Assembly: GCF_001510665.1 (NCBI RefSeq)
Contig: NZ_LMTI01000002.1
Coordinates: 68,851-119,467, forward strand
Direction of reading: 5' to 3'
Source of the DNA: Bacillus sp. FJAT-27445
Lineage (GTDB): Bacteria; Bacillota; Bacilli; Bacillales; Cytobacillaceae
DNA length: 50,617 nucleotides
Below are positions 9,051-18,573 of this stretch, piece by piece. How positions within the stretch are numbered: position 1 is the first letter of the stretch; each line of letters begins with the position of its first letter. Both the position numbers and the translations under genes were made by a program. The notes under the pieces are model-generated. The model had not been told where the DNA came from and made no database searches. It saw only the letters and a list, made by a program, of their open reading frames with translations.

Positions 9051-9902
9051 TTAGGGATTTAACGTAAAAATCATATTGTCAATTAGCCTTGCCCCCGAAA
9101 AGCGGACAGCAAGAGCAATGATGAATTGTCCTTCCAGCGTTTCGATCGGCTTCAATTCAGGGTAGCTGTATAGTTCGATATAATCAATTTTCCCGCTGGT
9201 CTGGTTTTCAATTATTGATTTCATATTTTCAATAATGGCTCCGGGATTCCTTTTCCCACTTTCTATCGCTGCCCGGGCAGACCGGAGGCTTAAATATAGT
9301 GAAGAAGCTTCTTTCCGTTCTTCCGGTGTCAGAAAAACATTCCTTGAGCTTTTCGCCAGCCCGTCTTCCTCCCTGACAGTTTCAACAGCCACTAGTTTGA
9401 CCGGTATATTCAAATCCCTGATCAGCCCTTCAACGACAGCAACCTGCTGGGCGTCCTTTTGCCCAAAGTAGGCTCTGTCCGGCATGACGATATTAAAGAG
9501 CTTTGACAGCACTGTTGCGACTCCGTCAAAATGTCCGGGCCTCGATTTTCCGCAAAGGACATCCGTTCTATCCTGGACGGTTATTTTTACTGAAGGAGCC
9601 GCAGGATACATTTCCGAAACGGAAGGCGTGAAAATATAATCTGCCCCCGCCTGCTCGGCGAGCCTCCTGTCATGGCCTAAATCCCTTGGATAGGAATCAA
9701 AATCCTCGTTTGGGCCAAATTGGAGCGGATTGACGAAAATGCTGACTACGACTACATCATTTTCCTTCCTGGCTTTTTGAATCAATGCCAGGTGGCCTTC
9801 ATGGAGGTATCCCATTGTAGGGACGAAGCCAATTGATTGCCCGTTCCTTTTATGCGCACTTAATTCCTCGCGCAATTCCTTTATGCCTTCGACCAGTTTC
9901 AT
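9051..9902 (-). CDS. panC: Pantothenate synthetase
   Basis: Condenses pantoate with beta-alanine using ATP. The 283 residues contain the nucleotidyltransferase HIGH-like motif MGYLHEGHL near residue 30, FGQKDAQQ near 145 and the KMSKS-equivalent SSRN near 185. The ATG overlaps the panB stop (ATGA), indicating translational coupling. Confidence 0.97.
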   Translation of the reverse strand: MKLVEGIKELREELSAHKRNGQSIGFVPTMGYLHEGHLALIQKARKENDVVVVSIFVNPLQFGPNEDFDSYPRDLGHDRRLAEQAGADYIFTPSVSEMYPAAPSVKITVQDRTDVLCGKSRPGHFDGVATVLSKLFNIVMPDRAYFGQKDAQQVAVVEGLIRDLNIPVKLVAVETVREEDGLAKSSRNVFLTPEERKEASSLYLSLRSARAAIESGKRNPGAIIENMKSIIENQTSGKIDYIELYSYPELKPIETLEGQFIIALAVRFSGARLIDNMIFTLNP

Positions 9903-10735
9903 TCCTTCACACCATAAAGGGCCTGGAGCTCTTCTTCCTTCATAGTAAAAGAATGGATTTTTTCTGGGAAAATTCCGGTTTTCACTTCTGAAATATATTG
10001 TCCGATCATTTCTGTAATATTGACGCTTACTTGTCCGTATTGCTTGACGAATTTAGGAACCTTTCCGGATCCATAGCCCACCAGGTCGTGATAAACAAGA
10101 ACTTGTCCATCCACTCCTGAGCCTGCACCTATGCCGATGACAGGTATGGACAGCTTCCGGGATACCTGCGCAGCCAGCTGCTTTGGCACACACTCTAGCA
10201 CGACGGCAAACGCGCCCGCTTCCTCGCAAAGCCGGGCATCTTCAATTAACTTAATAGCCGCCTCGGCATCTTTACCCTGGACTTTGTATCCGCCAAGCAC
10301 GCCAACGGATTGGGGTGTAAGACCAAGGTGTGCGACGACAGGTACGCCTGCAGTAGTGAGGGCCTTTATTTTGCCCAGTACCTCATCGGCGCCTTCAAGC
10401 TTTACGGCGTGGGCTCCGGTCTCCTGGATAATCCTAGCCGCATTAACCAACGTTTCTCCAGTGGAAACATGGTAGCTCATGAAAGGCATATCGACAACCA
10501 CGAAAGTATCGGGAGCTCCCCTCCGTACTGCCTTCGCATGATGGACCATGTCGTTTACTGTAACAGGCACCGTTGTTTCATAACCAAGGACAACCATGCC
10601 AAGGGAATCACCGACCAGGATCATGTCAACCCCAGCTTGTTCCGCTGTTTTGGCCGAAGGATAGTCATATGCGGTCAGCATAGCTATCTTTTCTCCAGCC
10701 TCTTTCATTTTTAAAAAATCCGTTGTTTGCTTCAT
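9899..10735 (-). CDS. panB: Ketopantoate hydroxymethyltransferase
   Basis: First step of pantothenate synthesis: transfers a hydroxymethyl group from methylene-THF to 2-oxoisovalerate. The 278 residues (B. subtilis 277) form a TIM barrel. Metal and substrate ligands lie in VGDSLGM near 45, DMPF near 85 and KLEGA near 115, with the catalytic glutamate in VLECVP near 180. The start is ATG 10735 with AAAAGGAGG. The frame stays open upstream through the leader, but that part is non-coding regulatory RNA. The leader carries a terminator and a competing hairpin. Confidence 0.96.
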   Translation of the reverse strand: MKQTTDFLKMKEAGEKIAMLTAYDYPSAKTAEQAGVDMILVGDSLGMVVLGYETTVPVTVNDMVHHAKAVRRGAPDTFVVVDMPFMSYHVSTGETLVNAARIIQETGAHAVKLEGADEVLGKIKALTTAGVPVVAHLGLTPQSVGVLGGYKVQGKDAEAAIKLIEDARLCEEAGAFAVVLECVPKQLAAQVSRKLSIPVIGIGAGSGVDGQVLVYHDLVGYGSGKVPKFVKQYGQVSVNITEMIGQYISEVKTGIFPEKIHSFTMKEEELQALYGVKE

Positions 10736-10922
10736 CAAATATCCTCCTTTTGATCGGAAGAGGGTAACGGGTAAGCCGACAGCATAAAAAAAGATCCAGC
10801 TGAAGGCAGAGGATCCCGTACGAAAAGTATGATTTATCCCTCTGTCCCGGTCCATTACGGATCTAGGCAGAAACCATTTTAAATTGTCCTTGCAAATGGT
10901 GCAGTTCACCTGGATACCGCCC
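10736..10922 (-). promoter_or_regulatory. panB leader with attenuator-like structure (pan-motif candidate)
   Basis: A roughly 185-base untranslated leader lies between the panB promoter and start. Near its middle CCATTT pairs with AAATGG. Further on, an intrinsic terminator (10786-10815) shares its 5' arm with an alternative stem (10807-10844) formed by CAGAGG and CCTCTG. The 'pan' RNA motif, a conserved structure described upstream of Bacillus panB, is the best-known candidate; I cannot confirm a match by eye. Confidence 0.6.
10786..10815 (-). terminator. Leader terminator upstream of panB
   Basis: Interrupted stem GATCC-CTG/CAG-GGATC with loop CCTT, followed on minus by seven T. It lies within the panB leader, 51 bases before the start codon. 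Confidence 0.7.
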
Positions 10923-10928
10923 AATCGA

Positions 10929-10959
10929 ATTATAGCAAAAAACCCCTTTCCATTGCCAA
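10929..10959 (-). promoter_or_regulatory. panBCD promoter (extended -10)
   Basis: On minus, TGCTATAAT (extended -10) lies just after the T run of the birA terminator. A TTGGCA is 19 bp upstream, and the promoter is nested inside the terminator loop. Confidence 0.65.
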
Positions 10960-10979
10960 TATAAAATTTAGGAAAGGGG
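10937..10979 (-). terminator. Terminator overlapping the birA stop codon
   Basis: CCCCTTTCC (last codons of birA) pairs with GGAAAGGGG 19 bases later, followed by TTTTTT on minus. Confidence 0.85.
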
Positions 10980-11954
10980 AAAATCTATATCTGCAGAATA
11001 AATCTGATGGATCCTGCCGCTTACGTCTTCAAGCTGCAGTACCCCCTCATTCGTAATCCCTAGCGCCTTCCCCTCAATTACACCGCTGTAGGTCCTTGCC
11101 CTGACCCGGGAACCCATTCCCTGCGCGTAGCTTTCCCATAACAGCTTGATTGGATAAAAACCTTTTTCGAGGAAAATGAGATAAAGCTTTTCGAACTGTG
11201 AGCAAAATTCGCGAATAATCATAGATCGCCGTGCTTCCTGGCCTGTCTCCAAGGCGATTGAAGTGGCAATTCCCTGAAGTTCTCCGGGGAAGTCCTCGTT
11301 CTTTTGGTTTACATTCACACCAATGCCAATGATAACCGAATGGATCCGATCTGATTCGGCCTGCATCTCGGTAAGAATGCCAGTGATTTTTTTTCCATTT
11401 ACAAGGATATCATTCGGCCATTTAATCGCCACTGATATGCCTGATGCCTCTTCGATCGCCCGAGCGACTGCTACCGCTGTAAGGAGAGTAAGCTGCGGGG
11501 CCCGTTGCGGCGGAATATCCGGCCGGAGGAGCAGACTCATCCAAATGCCTGAACCTTTCGGGGAATGCCATTTTCGGTCCATCCGCCCTCTGCCTGAAGT
11601 TTGCTCATCGGCTACAACGAGCGTGCCTTCAGGTGCGTCGGCTGCTGAAAGGGCCAGCGCAAGCTTCTGAGTGGAATCAACCGTTTCCCGATAATGAATC
11701 GTTTGTCCGATAAACCTGGATTTAAGGCCGAGCCTGATTTCATCCGCTGTTAAAGCCAATGGAGTATTGGAAATCCGGTAGCCTTTCCTTTTAACAGCTT
11801 CAATCGTGAAGCCTTCCGAGCGAAGCCCTTCGATATGCTTCCAGACGGCAGTCCTGGAGCAGCCGATCATAGCGGCAAGAGCCTGTCCTGATAAAAAACG
11901 ATCACCCGCATTCGTGAAAGCGTCCAGGAGCTTTTTCCTTATGTCCGATTGCAT
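10968..11954 (-). CDS. birA: Biotin-protein ligase / biotin operon repressor
   Basis: Attaches biotin to carboxylase carrier domains and represses biotin genes as a biotinyl-AMP-bound dimer. The 328 residues comprise an N-terminal winged helix (about 1-65, with [11 protein letters not shown] recognition region), the ligase core with GRGRMDRKW near 125 and [12 protein letters not shown] near 185, and an SH3-like C-terminal domain. The start is ATG 11954, as the GTG at 11966 overlaps the ribosome site. It overlaps cca by 16 bases. The bioregulated operon is not in the window. Confidence 0.95.
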   Translation of the reverse strand: MQSDIRKKLLDAFTNAGDRFLSGQALAAMIGCSRTAVWKHIEGLRSEGFTIEAVKRKGYRISNTPLALTADEIRLGLKSRFIGQTIHYRETVDSTQKLALALSAADAPEGTLVVADEQTSGRGRMDRKWHSPKGSGIWMSLLLRPDIPPQRAPQLTLLTAVAVARAIEEASGISVAIKWPNDILVNGKKITGILTEMQAESDRIHSVIIGIGVNVNQKNEDFPGELQGIATSIALETGQEARRSMIIREFCSQFEKLYLIFLEKGFYPIKLLWESYAQGMGSRVRARTYSGVIEGKALGITNEGVLQLEDVSGRIHQIYSADIDFPLS

Positions 11955-13138
11955 TTCGCCAGCCACTCCTTAATTTCCTCTTTATCATTCTCGAGACGGC
12001 CTTCAAGAACCATTTTTTCAACAGCCACTAGTGTTTCTTTTACCCAAGGGCCGCCGCTCTTGCCTTCCCAGCGGATAATGTCCCCTCCCATCACCGCCAG
12101 CTCCCTTCTGTCTTTGATGGGAAGCCGGTTGTAGGTGCCAAGCCATCTTTCCATGGTTTCTTTGTTTGCATTGCCACCAGCGGCCTGTACAAGCGCCTCT
12201 GTCGATACAATTGCCTCTTCTCCGGCCTCATACAGGGTGAGTAAATCCCAATCTCCGGCTAACCTCATTTTCATGCATTGAAGCAGTTTAAGAACCCAGC
12301 TAAGCTGTTTGACAGAAAACCTCCATGAGCGTAAAAAAAGTTCGGCTTCTTTTTTGTCCAGTTCAAGGCAATATAACAGAAGCGCCCACATTTCATCGAT
12401 GCCAAGCAGGCTGGAATCCAAGGTAAGATACTTTTCCAGTTCGGCCTTTCTCCCAATTAAGCCGGGAAGAAATTCGAGCATACCTGTAGCAACTAGGATT
12501 TCAAGGCCGGATTTTCTTTCCTTTCCTCCGAGCAGCTTTTCAAATTCCGCCTTTTTTCGTTCAATTGCAATATGCCGGAGCAAACCGGCAGACTCTTTCA
12601 GGGAGGATAATGTTCCATTTTCGATTGTGAATCCAAGCTGGCTCACAAATCTTGCCGCCCTCATCATCCTGAGTGCGTCTTCCCCAAATCGTTCAGCGGG
12701 GGCGCCAACCGTTCTGATCTGCTTCCGACTAATATCGGCTCTTCCCCCAAAGGGATCTACCAATTCCCCGTTCCTATCCATCGCCATGGCATTTATAGTG
12801 AAGTCACGGCGCTTTAAATCTTCATGGAGAGATGAAACAAACTCGACCCGTTCTGGCCTTCTAAAGTCCGTGTATCCCGACTCCGTCCTAAAAGTAGTGA
12901 CCTCATAAGAATTCCCCTTTACAAGGACAAGGACTGTTCCATGCTCGATTCCAACATCCACTGTCTTTCTAAAAATCTCTTTAATCTCTTCCGGGCGGGC
13001 GGAAGTGGCGATATCGATATCGCCTATCGCTCTTGATAAAATCCGGTCCCTGACTGATCCGCCGACAAAATAAGCTTCATGTCCCGCTGCATGGATTGCA
13101 TCCAGGACAGGAAGCGCATCGTAAAAAGGCTTCTCCAC
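11939..13138 (-). CDS. cca: CCA-adding tRNA nucleotidyltransferase
   Basis: Adds or repairs the 3'-CCA end of tRNAs without a template. The 399 residues (B. subtilis 397) belong to class II: GGSVRD near 26, the metal-binding DxD in GDIDIAT near 42, RRDFTINAMA near 110, and RFGEDALRMMRAARF near 155. The start is taken as GTG 13138 (AGGGTG upstream), which aligns with the B. subtilis start; GTG 13147, one base after the bshA stop, is a possible alternative. Overlaps birA. Confidence 0.95.
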   Translation of the reverse strand: MEKPFYDALPVLDAIHAAGHEAYFVGGSVRDRILSRAIGDIDIATSARPEEIKEIFRKTVDVGIEHGTVLVLVKGNSYEVTTFRTESGYTDFRRPERVEFVSSLHEDLKRRDFTINAMAMDRNGELVDPFGGRADISRKQIRTVGAPAERFGEDALRMMRAARFVSQLGFTIENGTLSSLKESAGLLRHIAIERKKAEFEKLLGGKERKSGLEILVATGMLEFLPGLIGRKAELEKYLTLDSSLLGIDEMWALLLYCLELDKKEAELFLRSWRFSVKQLSWVLKLLQCMKMRLAGDWDLLTLYEAGEEAIVSTEALVQAAGGNANKETMERWLGTYNRLPIKDRRELAVMGGDIIRWEGKSGGPWVKETLVAVEKMVLEGRLENDKEEIKEWLAKCNRT

Positions 13139-13148
13139 GGCTTTCACC

Positions 13149-14279
13149 CTATTCCAAGAGTTTATAATAAAGGCTTTCGTATTGGCAGACAATCTTGTCC
13201 GCATTGAATCGGTCTTTTACCTCATTTGACGCTCGCGCGGAAAATTCCCTATGAAGCTCCTCATCTGAAAGGAGGGATATGGCTTTCGAGGATATCGCGT
13301 CAATATCCCCAAGCTGGCAAATGTACCCGTTCTCCCCATTGGTAATTACTTCGGGAATCCCGCCAATGCAAGTACCAATGCAAGGGACTCCGCACGCCAT
13401 CGCCTCGAGGGCCACTAAACCAAAACTCTCCTTTTCGGAAAGAAGGAGCATCAGGTCGCTGATTGAGTAGAGTTCTTCTACATTATCCTGCTTCCCAAGG
13501 AACAAGACTTTATTCTTTAAGCCAAGATCGTTGACAAGCTTGGCAACACTCCTCATATCAGGTCCATCGCCGACAAGCAGCAGCTTTGCCGGCATCGCAG
13601 AGGAAATGCGTGCAAACGTCCTAATTACGTCGGGAACCCGCTTTACTGGCCTGAAGTTGGAAACATGAATAACAACCTTTTCCATTTCCTTTATCCCAAG
13701 CTTTTCTTTCAGGTCTGATTCACCATTCCTTAAATAAATTCTTTCGTCAATAAAATTATAAACTGTTTCAATTTTTTTATCGGGATTAAGGAGCTCCAAT
13801 GTCTCCTTGGAAAGCGAATTTGAAACCGCGGTTACGATATCGGATTTTTCAATACCGAATTTTATCGCATCCGAAAGGGACGCGTCATGCCCTAGTACAG
13901 TGATATCCGTACCATGGAGAGTGGTGATGATTTTCAAATTCCTGCCGCTCATTTCCCGGGCCAAAATGGCGCAAACAGCATGGGGAATAGCGTAATGGAC
14001 ATGGAGCAGGTCCAGGCATTCCTGATTTGCAACTTCAGCCATTTTGCTTGCCAGTGCGATATCATAGGGAGGGTATTGGAAAACCGAATACTGATTCACC
14101 TCTACCTGATGATAATGGATGTTATGGTACATCCGTTTGAGCCTGAAGGGCATGCTGGAAGTGATAAAATGGATTTCATGGCCCTTTTCCGCAAGCAGCT
14201 TCCCTAGTTCGGTGGCGATGACTCCCGAGCCGCCAACTGATGGGTAGCAGGTAATTCCAATTTTAAGCTTTTTCATCAT
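13149..14279 (-). CDS. bshA: N-acetyl-alpha-D-glucosaminyl L-malate synthase
   Basis: First step of bacillithiol synthesis: a GT4 retaining glycosyltransferase joining GlcNAc (from UDP-GlcNAc) to L-malate. The 376 residues include the N-terminal [11 protein letters not shown] segment near 16, HVHYAIPHA near 95 and the C-terminal [18 protein letters not shown] near 285, characteristic of GT-B enzymes. The start overlaps the bshB1 stop by one base (TAATG), so the two bacillithiol enzymes are coupled. Confidence 0.95.
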   Translation of the reverse strand: MMKKLKIGITCYPSVGGSGVIATELGKLLAEKGHEIHFITSSMPFRLKRMYHNIHYHQVEVNQYSVFQYPPYDIALASKMAEVANQECLDLLHVHYAIPHAVCAILAREMSGRNLKIITTLHGTDITVLGHDASLSDAIKFGIEKSDIVTAVSNSLSKETLELLNPDKKIETVYNFIDERIYLRNGESDLKEKLGIKEMEKVVIHVSNFRPVKRVPDVIRTFARISSAMPAKLLLVGDGPDMRSVAKLVNDLGLKNKVLFLGKQDNVEELYSISDLMLLLSEKESFGLVALEAMACGVPCIGTCIGGIPEVITNGENGYICQLGDIDAISSKAISLLSDEELHREFSARASNEVKDRFNADKIVCQYESLYYKLLE

Positions 14280-14995
14280 TAAATTTCTCCCATCAAATCC
14301 AGGTCAAGCAACAGGGGCGCCCCGGCTATATACCCTTCAGCAAACCGGACTCCGGCTTGCTTTCCGAAAAGGCTCTCCCTTGCTTCAATGGACTCGATGT
14401 ATCCATTTACAAGCGGGGTGTCGAAACTGTCCGCACTTTTGACGAACTGGCTTTTATATGAATTTAAAGCATCCTTTTTCTTTTCCATATAATTCGATAT
14501 GTCGATAAAAAAATCAGGGGTGTGAAAACCATTAATCATGTAATAATGCGTTTTTTCCACCTTATGGGAGGGAAAGCTGGTTCCATCATAAAATTTTCTG
14601 ATGCCTGCGGAAAAAACAGCCTCCCTGACCAGGCGGGCGCAGTTCCCGTGATCAGGATGCCGATCCTCCTCGTACGGAGCAAAAATTATCCTTGGCCGGT
14701 ACTGCCTTATTACCGAGACAATCTTCTTTATGTATTCTTGTTCAATTAACAGCCCCCTGTCAGGCAGGCCGAGTGTAATCCGCTCCGCTCCAAGTATGGC
14801 CGCTGAGCTTTCTGCTTCCTGTTTCCTCGTTTCTACATCTCCATTTGAGGATAGTTCTGCCTGGGTCAAATCACAAATGACTATTCTTTTACCCTTGGCG
14901 GAAAATTTGGCGATTGCTCCCCCCATTCCAATTTCAACATCATCGGAATGTGCACCGAAGGCAAGGATATCCGTCTGTTCATTCGCTTCCATCAT
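14279..14995 (-). CDS. bshB1: N-acetylglucosaminyl-malate deacetylase 1
   Basis: Second bacillithiol step: zinc-dependent removal of acetate from GlcNAc-malate. The 238 residues (B. subtilis 236) belong to the LmbE/PIG-L family: zinc ligands in AHSDDVEIG near 15 and HPDHGNC near 115. The start is ATG 14995 after GAGGGAAT; the frame extending upstream lies inside mgsA. Overlaps mgsA by 17 bases. Confidence 0.95.
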   Translation of the reverse strand: MMEANEQTDILAFGAHSDDVEIGMGGAIAKFSAKGKRIVICDLTQAELSSNGDVETRKQEAESSAAILGAERITLGLPDRGLLIEQEYIKKIVSVIRQYRPRIIFAPYEEDRHPDHGNCARLVREAVFSAGIRKFYDGTSFPSHKVEKTHYYMINGFHTPDFFIDISNYMEKKKDALNSYKSQFVKSADSFDTPLVNGYIESIEARESLFGKQAGVRFAEGYIAGAPLLLDLDLMGEI

Positions 14996-15404
14996 TGTCT
15001 GATTCCCTCGCAATCGTTCTCCAATCCAGGTGGCCCTCCTCAATTCCCTTTATCAGAATTTCAGCCGTCCCCATATTAGTAGCCAATGGGATGGAGTATA
15101 CGTCGCACAGGCGCAGCAATGCGCTGACATCAGGTTCATGCGGCTGGGCTGTCAGCGGGTCACGGAAAAAGAAAATAGAATCCATTTTATTTTTCGCGAC
15201 CATTGCGCCGATTTCCTGGTCGCCACCAAGCGGGCCGGATTGAAAACGGTAAATCTCAAGCCCGGTTGCTTCGGATATTCTCTTACCCGTTGTTCCTGTC
15301 GCAAATAAGGTGTGTTCGGCAAAAATATCCTTGTATGCCACGGTAAACTGCACAAGGTCGTCTTTCTTTTTGTCATGGGCGATCAAAGCAATATTCACAG
15401 TCAC
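14979..15404 (-). CDS. mgsA: Methylglyoxal synthase
   Basis: Converts dihydroxyacetone phosphate to methylglyoxal plus phosphate, a bypass used when phosphate is low or sugar phosphates accumulate. The 141 residues contain the phosphate-binding ATGTTG near 35, the catalytic-aspartate segment GPLGGDQ near 57 and [14 protein letters not shown] near 80. The start is GTG 15404 with AGGTGA upstream, 5 bases after dapB. Its neighbours bshB1-bshA make bacillithiol, the thiol that detoxifies methylglyoxal, a sensible pairing. Confidence 0.95.
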   Translation of the reverse strand: MTVNIALIAHDKKKDDLVQFTVAYKDIFAEHTLFATGTTGKRISEATGLEIYRFQSGPLGGDQEIGAMVAKNKMDSIFFFRDPLTAQPHEPDVSALLRLCDVYSIPLATNMGTAEILIKGIEEGHLDWRTIARESDNDGSE

Positions 15405-15409
15405 TTCAC

Positions 15410-16210
15410 CTATTCCATAATATTTTCAAGGCCGTATACGAATGAATCAATTTTCATAACAGTTTCAACAGCGGTTTTTACACCCGACATAAATGAGGCC
15501 CTTGTGTAAGAGTCATGGCGGATCATGAGTGTCTGCCCTTCTGAACCGAACAAGACTTCCTGATGGGCAATCAGGCCTGGCAGGCGTACGGAATGGATTC
15601 GCATTCCATCCTTTTCGGCGCCCCTTGCTCCAGGAATTGTTTCTTTTTCGTCCGGATGGCCCTGTTTTTTCGTCGCCCGTTCTTCGGAGATCATTTGGGC
15701 GGTCTTTATAGCGGTGCCAGAAGGAGCATCCAGCTTCCTGTCATGGTGCATTTCAATAATTTCCACATCTGAAAAATATTTTGCAGCCATTTTTGCGAAC
15801 TTCATCATAAGGATTGCACCAATGGCGAAATTCGGAGCAATGATGCACCCCAGGCCCTTTTCACTGGCAAGCTCTTCAAGTTCTTTCAGGTCTTCAGGGC
15901 TGAATCCGGTCGTCCCAATTACAGGCCTAACATTATAGGTTAAAGCCGTCCTTGCATGGTGCATTCCCGCTTCGGGAACGGTCAAATCAATAAGGACATC
16001 AGCTTTTACTTTTTGAAGGCATTCCTCAATATTCGAAAAAACAGGCACTTCGGTTATAGGGAAGTGGCCGATTTCACCTAATTTACTGCCGCCGTTCTTC
16101 CTGTCCAGGACTGCCACAAGCTCAAATCCGGGAGTTTCGGCAGCTAACTTAACCGCTTCGGATCCCATTCTGCCACGGGGCCCGGCAATAACCACTCTTA
16201 TTTTTTCCAT
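15410..16210 (-). CDS. dapB: 4-hydroxy-tetrahydrodipicolinate reductase
   Basis: Lysine/diaminopimelate pathway reductase using NAD(P)H; in spore formers it also feeds dipicolinate. The 266 residues contain the Rossmann motif GPRGRMG near 10, GTTGFS near 102 and the catalytic [15 protein letters not shown] near 155. The start is ATG 16210 with GGAG 8 bases upstream; the GTG nine bases further upstream would overlap this site. Confidence 0.96.
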   Translation of the reverse strand: MEKIRVVIAGPRGRMGSEAVKLAAETPGFELVAVLDRKNGGSKLGEIGHFPITEVPVFSNIEECLQKVKADVLIDLTVPEAGMHHARTALTYNVRPVIGTTGFSPEDLKELEELASEKGLGCIIAPNFAIGAILMMKFAKMAAKYFSDVEIIEMHHDRKLDAPSGTAIKTAQMISEERATKKQGHPDEKETIPGARGAEKDGMRIHSVRLPGLIAHQEVLFGSEGQTLMIRHDSYTRASFMSGVKTAVETVMKIDSFVYGLENIME

Positions 16211-16230
16211 GCCCACCACTCCATTATCTG

Positions 16231-16557
16231 TTATTTTTTTGTCCAGCGATCTTTATCCCTTGTCCTGAATTTCTCCATCACCATGTCATGCGCCTGTTGA
16301 AGGTCGATATTCAGGGAATTGGCTAGGCAGATAAGAACAAACAGAACATCACCGATTTCTTCCTCAACTGTTTTTTCCTTTTCTGTCTTCTTTTTTGGTT
16401 TTTCACCATAATAATGGTTAATCTCCCTGGCAAGTTCACCAAGTTCTTCGGTGAGCCTTGCCGTCATTGCCAGAGGGCTGAAATAGCCTTCCTTGAATTG
16501 CCCTATGTGCTCGTCCACCTCTTTTTGAAGCTGGCTTACCGTCTTGGCATCCTTCAT
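16231..16557 (-). CDS. ypjD: MazG-like nucleotide pyrophosphohydrolase
   Basis: A 108-residue all-alpha NTP pyrophosphatase, probably hydrolysing a non-canonical or damaged nucleotide; the substrate is unknown. [10 protein letters not shown] near 43 and [11 protein letters not shown] near 73 give the ExxE...ExxD magnesium site. The start is ATG 16557 after GGGGTG; the longer frame adds a hydrophobic stretch without a ribosome site. First gene of the ypjD-dapB-mgsA-bshB1-bshA-cca-birA block, whose genes overlap or lie within 21 bases. Confidence 0.9.
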   Translation of the reverse strand: MKDAKTVSQLQKEVDEHIGQFKEGYFSPLAMTARLTEELGELAREINHYYGEKPKKKTEKEKTVEEEIGDVLFVLICLANSLNIDLQQAHDMVMEKFRTRDKDRWTKK

Positions 16558-16632
16558 GATAACACCCCGTATGTAATAAAGTATAACTTTCATCAGTGGA
16601 GGTTTCATCCCCAACTGATTAATTTGACCCAA

Positions 16633-16892
16633 TCCGACCCTTAAGAGGGTTGAACCCCGCCTCTTTTCTTGCTAACCCTTGTTTTTTAGGTGGGTCTTAC
16701 TGCCCGCGTGGGATATAAATTATGTTTAGGAAAAGTTGCTGATGGCTATAGCTTTCATGTTAGCTAAATTATTTTCCATTTACAATATTATTGCACATGT
16801 TTGATTTTGACCGCAATTGCTCTTATCTGTTTTATTCGCTATAATTAAATCCGCTTTGACAGGGCAAATTATGGCAAGGGAGGCAGCAAATT
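16633..16892. other. Divergent intergenic region ypjD/ypjC
   Basis: About 335 bases separate the real starts of ypjD (16557) and ypjC (16893). I see the ypjC promoter (16817-16845) and AT-rich sequence, but no convincing promoter for the long ypjD operon and no ORF. Confidence 0.6.
16817..16845 (+). promoter_or_regulatory. ypjC promoter (SigA type)
   Basis: On plus, TTGCTC and TATAAT are 17 bp apart, about 45 bases before the ypjC start. Confidence 0.7.
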
Positions 16893-17765
16893 ATGATATA
16901 TGGCCTAAAAGTAAAAAATATTTTATTGATTCTGCTCGGCACTGCAATCATGTCGTTTGGAATTGTAAATTTCAATATCCAGAATAAGCTTGCTGAAGGC
17001 GGAGTGACAGGGATTACCCTCCTTCTTTACTTTCTTTTTAAATTCAATCCCGCTTATACGAATCTCCTGATAAACATTCCCCTCTTTTTTATGGGCTGGA
17101 AGCTGCTTGGCCGAAAATCCTTCTACTATACCGTTATCGGTACTGTCGGAGTTTCTGTGTTTTTATGGATATTCCAAAAGGTGCCTCTTGATATGCCCCT
17201 AAAAGACGACCTCCTTCTTGCGGCATTGTTCGCAGGCGTCTGCATTGGAGTCGGCCTAGGAATTATTTTCAGATTTGGAGGTACATCGGGCGGGGTTGAC
17301 ATTATCGCCAGGGTTGCACAGAAATACTGGGGTATCAGCATGGGAAGAACGATGTTTTTGTTCGATGCGATTGTCATTCTCGCTTCTTGGCTGACTTATT
17401 TAAATTACAGAGAAGCAATGTATACGCTTGTTGCAGTCTTTGTCGGCGCAAGAGTCATCGATGTAATGGCCGAGGGAGCCTATTCGGCCAGGGGTGCGAT
17501 GATTATTTCAGAAAAAAACAAGGAAATAGCCGAAAAAATCTTGAGCGAGCTCGACCGTGGGGTGACCGTTTTAAAAGGCTACGGTTATTTTACAAAAAAC
17601 GAACGGGAAGTTTTGTATTGCGTTGTACCGAAAAATGAAATTATCAGGTTGAAAAACGCAATTACTTCCGTTGACCCGCACGCTTTTGTCTCCGTGACGG
17701 CAGTCCATGATGTACTCGGTGAAGGCTTTACACTTGATTCGAACAAAAACCCTTTTGAGATATAG
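16893..17765 (+). CDS. ypjC: YitT family membrane protein YpjC
   Basis: A 290-residue integral membrane protein. There are five or so hydrophobic segments in residues 8-195 (DUF161 repeats, including FRFGGTSGGVDIIA near 130), then a cytoplasmic DUF2179 domain (about 215-280; GVTVLKGYGYFT). The DUF2179 domain is ligand-sensor-like. The transported substrate is unknown. A ribosome site GGGAGG precedes ATG 16893. It is the only sizeable plus-strand gene in the window, with its own promoter and a shared terminator. Confidence 0.9.
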   Translation: MIYGLKVKNILLILLGTAIMSFGIVNFNIQNKLAEGGVTGITLLLYFLFKFNPAYTNLLINIPLFFMGWKLLGRKSFYYTVIGTVGVSVFLWIFQKVPLDMPLKDDLLLAALFAGVCIGVGLGIIFRFGGTSGGVDIIARVAQKYWGISMGRTMFLFDAIVILASWLTYLNYREAMYTLVAVFVGARVIDVMAEGAYSARGAMIISEKNKEIAEKILSELDRGVTVLKGYGYFTKNEREVLYCVVPKNEIIRLKNAITSVDPHAFVSVTAVHDVLGEGFTLDSNKNPFEI

Positions 17766-17802
17766 AGAATGGGCGAAAACAAAAATCATCTAAGCAAAAA
17801 GA

Positions 17803-17837
17803 AAAGAGCGGAGCCATTAATTATGGCCCGCTCTTTG
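17803..17837. terminator. Bidirectional terminator between ypjC and the YugP-like gene
   Basis: Stem AAAGAGCGG/CCGCTCTTT, continuing into GCCAT/ATGGC, with T-rich tails on both strands; it lies between two convergent genes. Confidence 0.85.
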
Positions 17838-18512
17838 TTATTCGCTTCTATTCATTCCAGTATAGATAAGAACGAGCCTTACAAGCTCGAGTACGGCTAC
17901 CGCCGCTGCTGCAACATAGGTCAATGCTGCTGCATCCAAAACTTTTTTCGTATTTCTCTCTTCTTCATTACGGATGATTCCGAGCGAAATTACCTGGTCC
18001 ATTGCCCTTGAAGAAGCATTGAATTCGACTGGCAGGGTAACAACCTGGAACAGGACAGCCGCCGCCATGAAGGCGATTCCGACAAGGAGCATCCCTTGCA
18101 AATTCGCTAGAATTCCAATCAAAATCAAAACCCAGGCAAAATTGCTGCCGATGTTTGCGACTGGAACGAGTGCATGCCTGAACCGCAAGAACGCATAAGC
18201 CTGATCATCCTGGATGGCGTGCCCAACCTCATGGGCTGCAACAGCCGTTGCGGCAAGAGAGTGTCCATGATAGATATCAGGGGAAAGCCGAATGGCCTTA
18301 GCCCTTGGATCGTAATGGTCGCTAAGAAAGCCCCTGCCCTCTTCAATCCGAACATCGTATATTCCATTTGACTGAAGAATTTCCCTCGCCACTTCAGCGC
18401 CTGTTTTTCTGGAAGAAGACTCAATTTTCGAGTATTTATTGAATGCTCCCTTAACCCTCATTTGTGCCCAAAGCGGGATTAAGATAATTAGTCCAATATA
18501 AAGGATAAACAT
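17838..18512 (-). CDS. YugP-type membrane zinc metallopeptidase
   Basis: A 224-residue membrane protein with a hydrophobic N-terminus, the zinc metalloprotease motif AAHEVGHAIQ near residue 90, then three further membrane segments (about 115-155 and 190-215). This matches the neutral zinc metallopeptidase family of B. subtilis YugP, which lies elsewhere in that genome. The substrate is unknown. An AGGAGG is 6 bases before ATG 18512; the ATG at 18515 is too close to it. Convergent with ypjC. Confidence 0.88.
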   Translation of the reverse strand: MFILYIGLIILIPLWAQMRVKGAFNKYSKIESSSRKTGAEVAREILQSNGIYDVRIEEGRGFLSDHYDPRAKAIRLSPDIYHGHSLAATAVAAHEVGHAIQDDQAYAFLRFRHALVPVANIGSNFAWVLILIGILANLQGMLLVGIAFMAAAVLFQVVTLPVEFNASSRAMDQVISLGIIRNEEERNTKKVLDAAALTYVAAAAVAVLELVRLVLIYTGMNRSE

Positions 18513-18573
18513 CATTTGCCTCCTACAGTTTTCTTGTTGTTATTTAAAATTTTATTTGGACAAGGAGTGAATG

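Noticed and set aside
9899-10924. A 341-codon version of panB extending upstream
   Set aside because: The added 63 codons cover a promoter, terminator hairpin and strong ribosome site at the internal ATG 10735; the 278-residue form matches the family.
12309-12908. A 199-codon plus-strand frame inside cca
   Set aside because: Antisense shadow of cca, Ser-rich and without a ribosome site.
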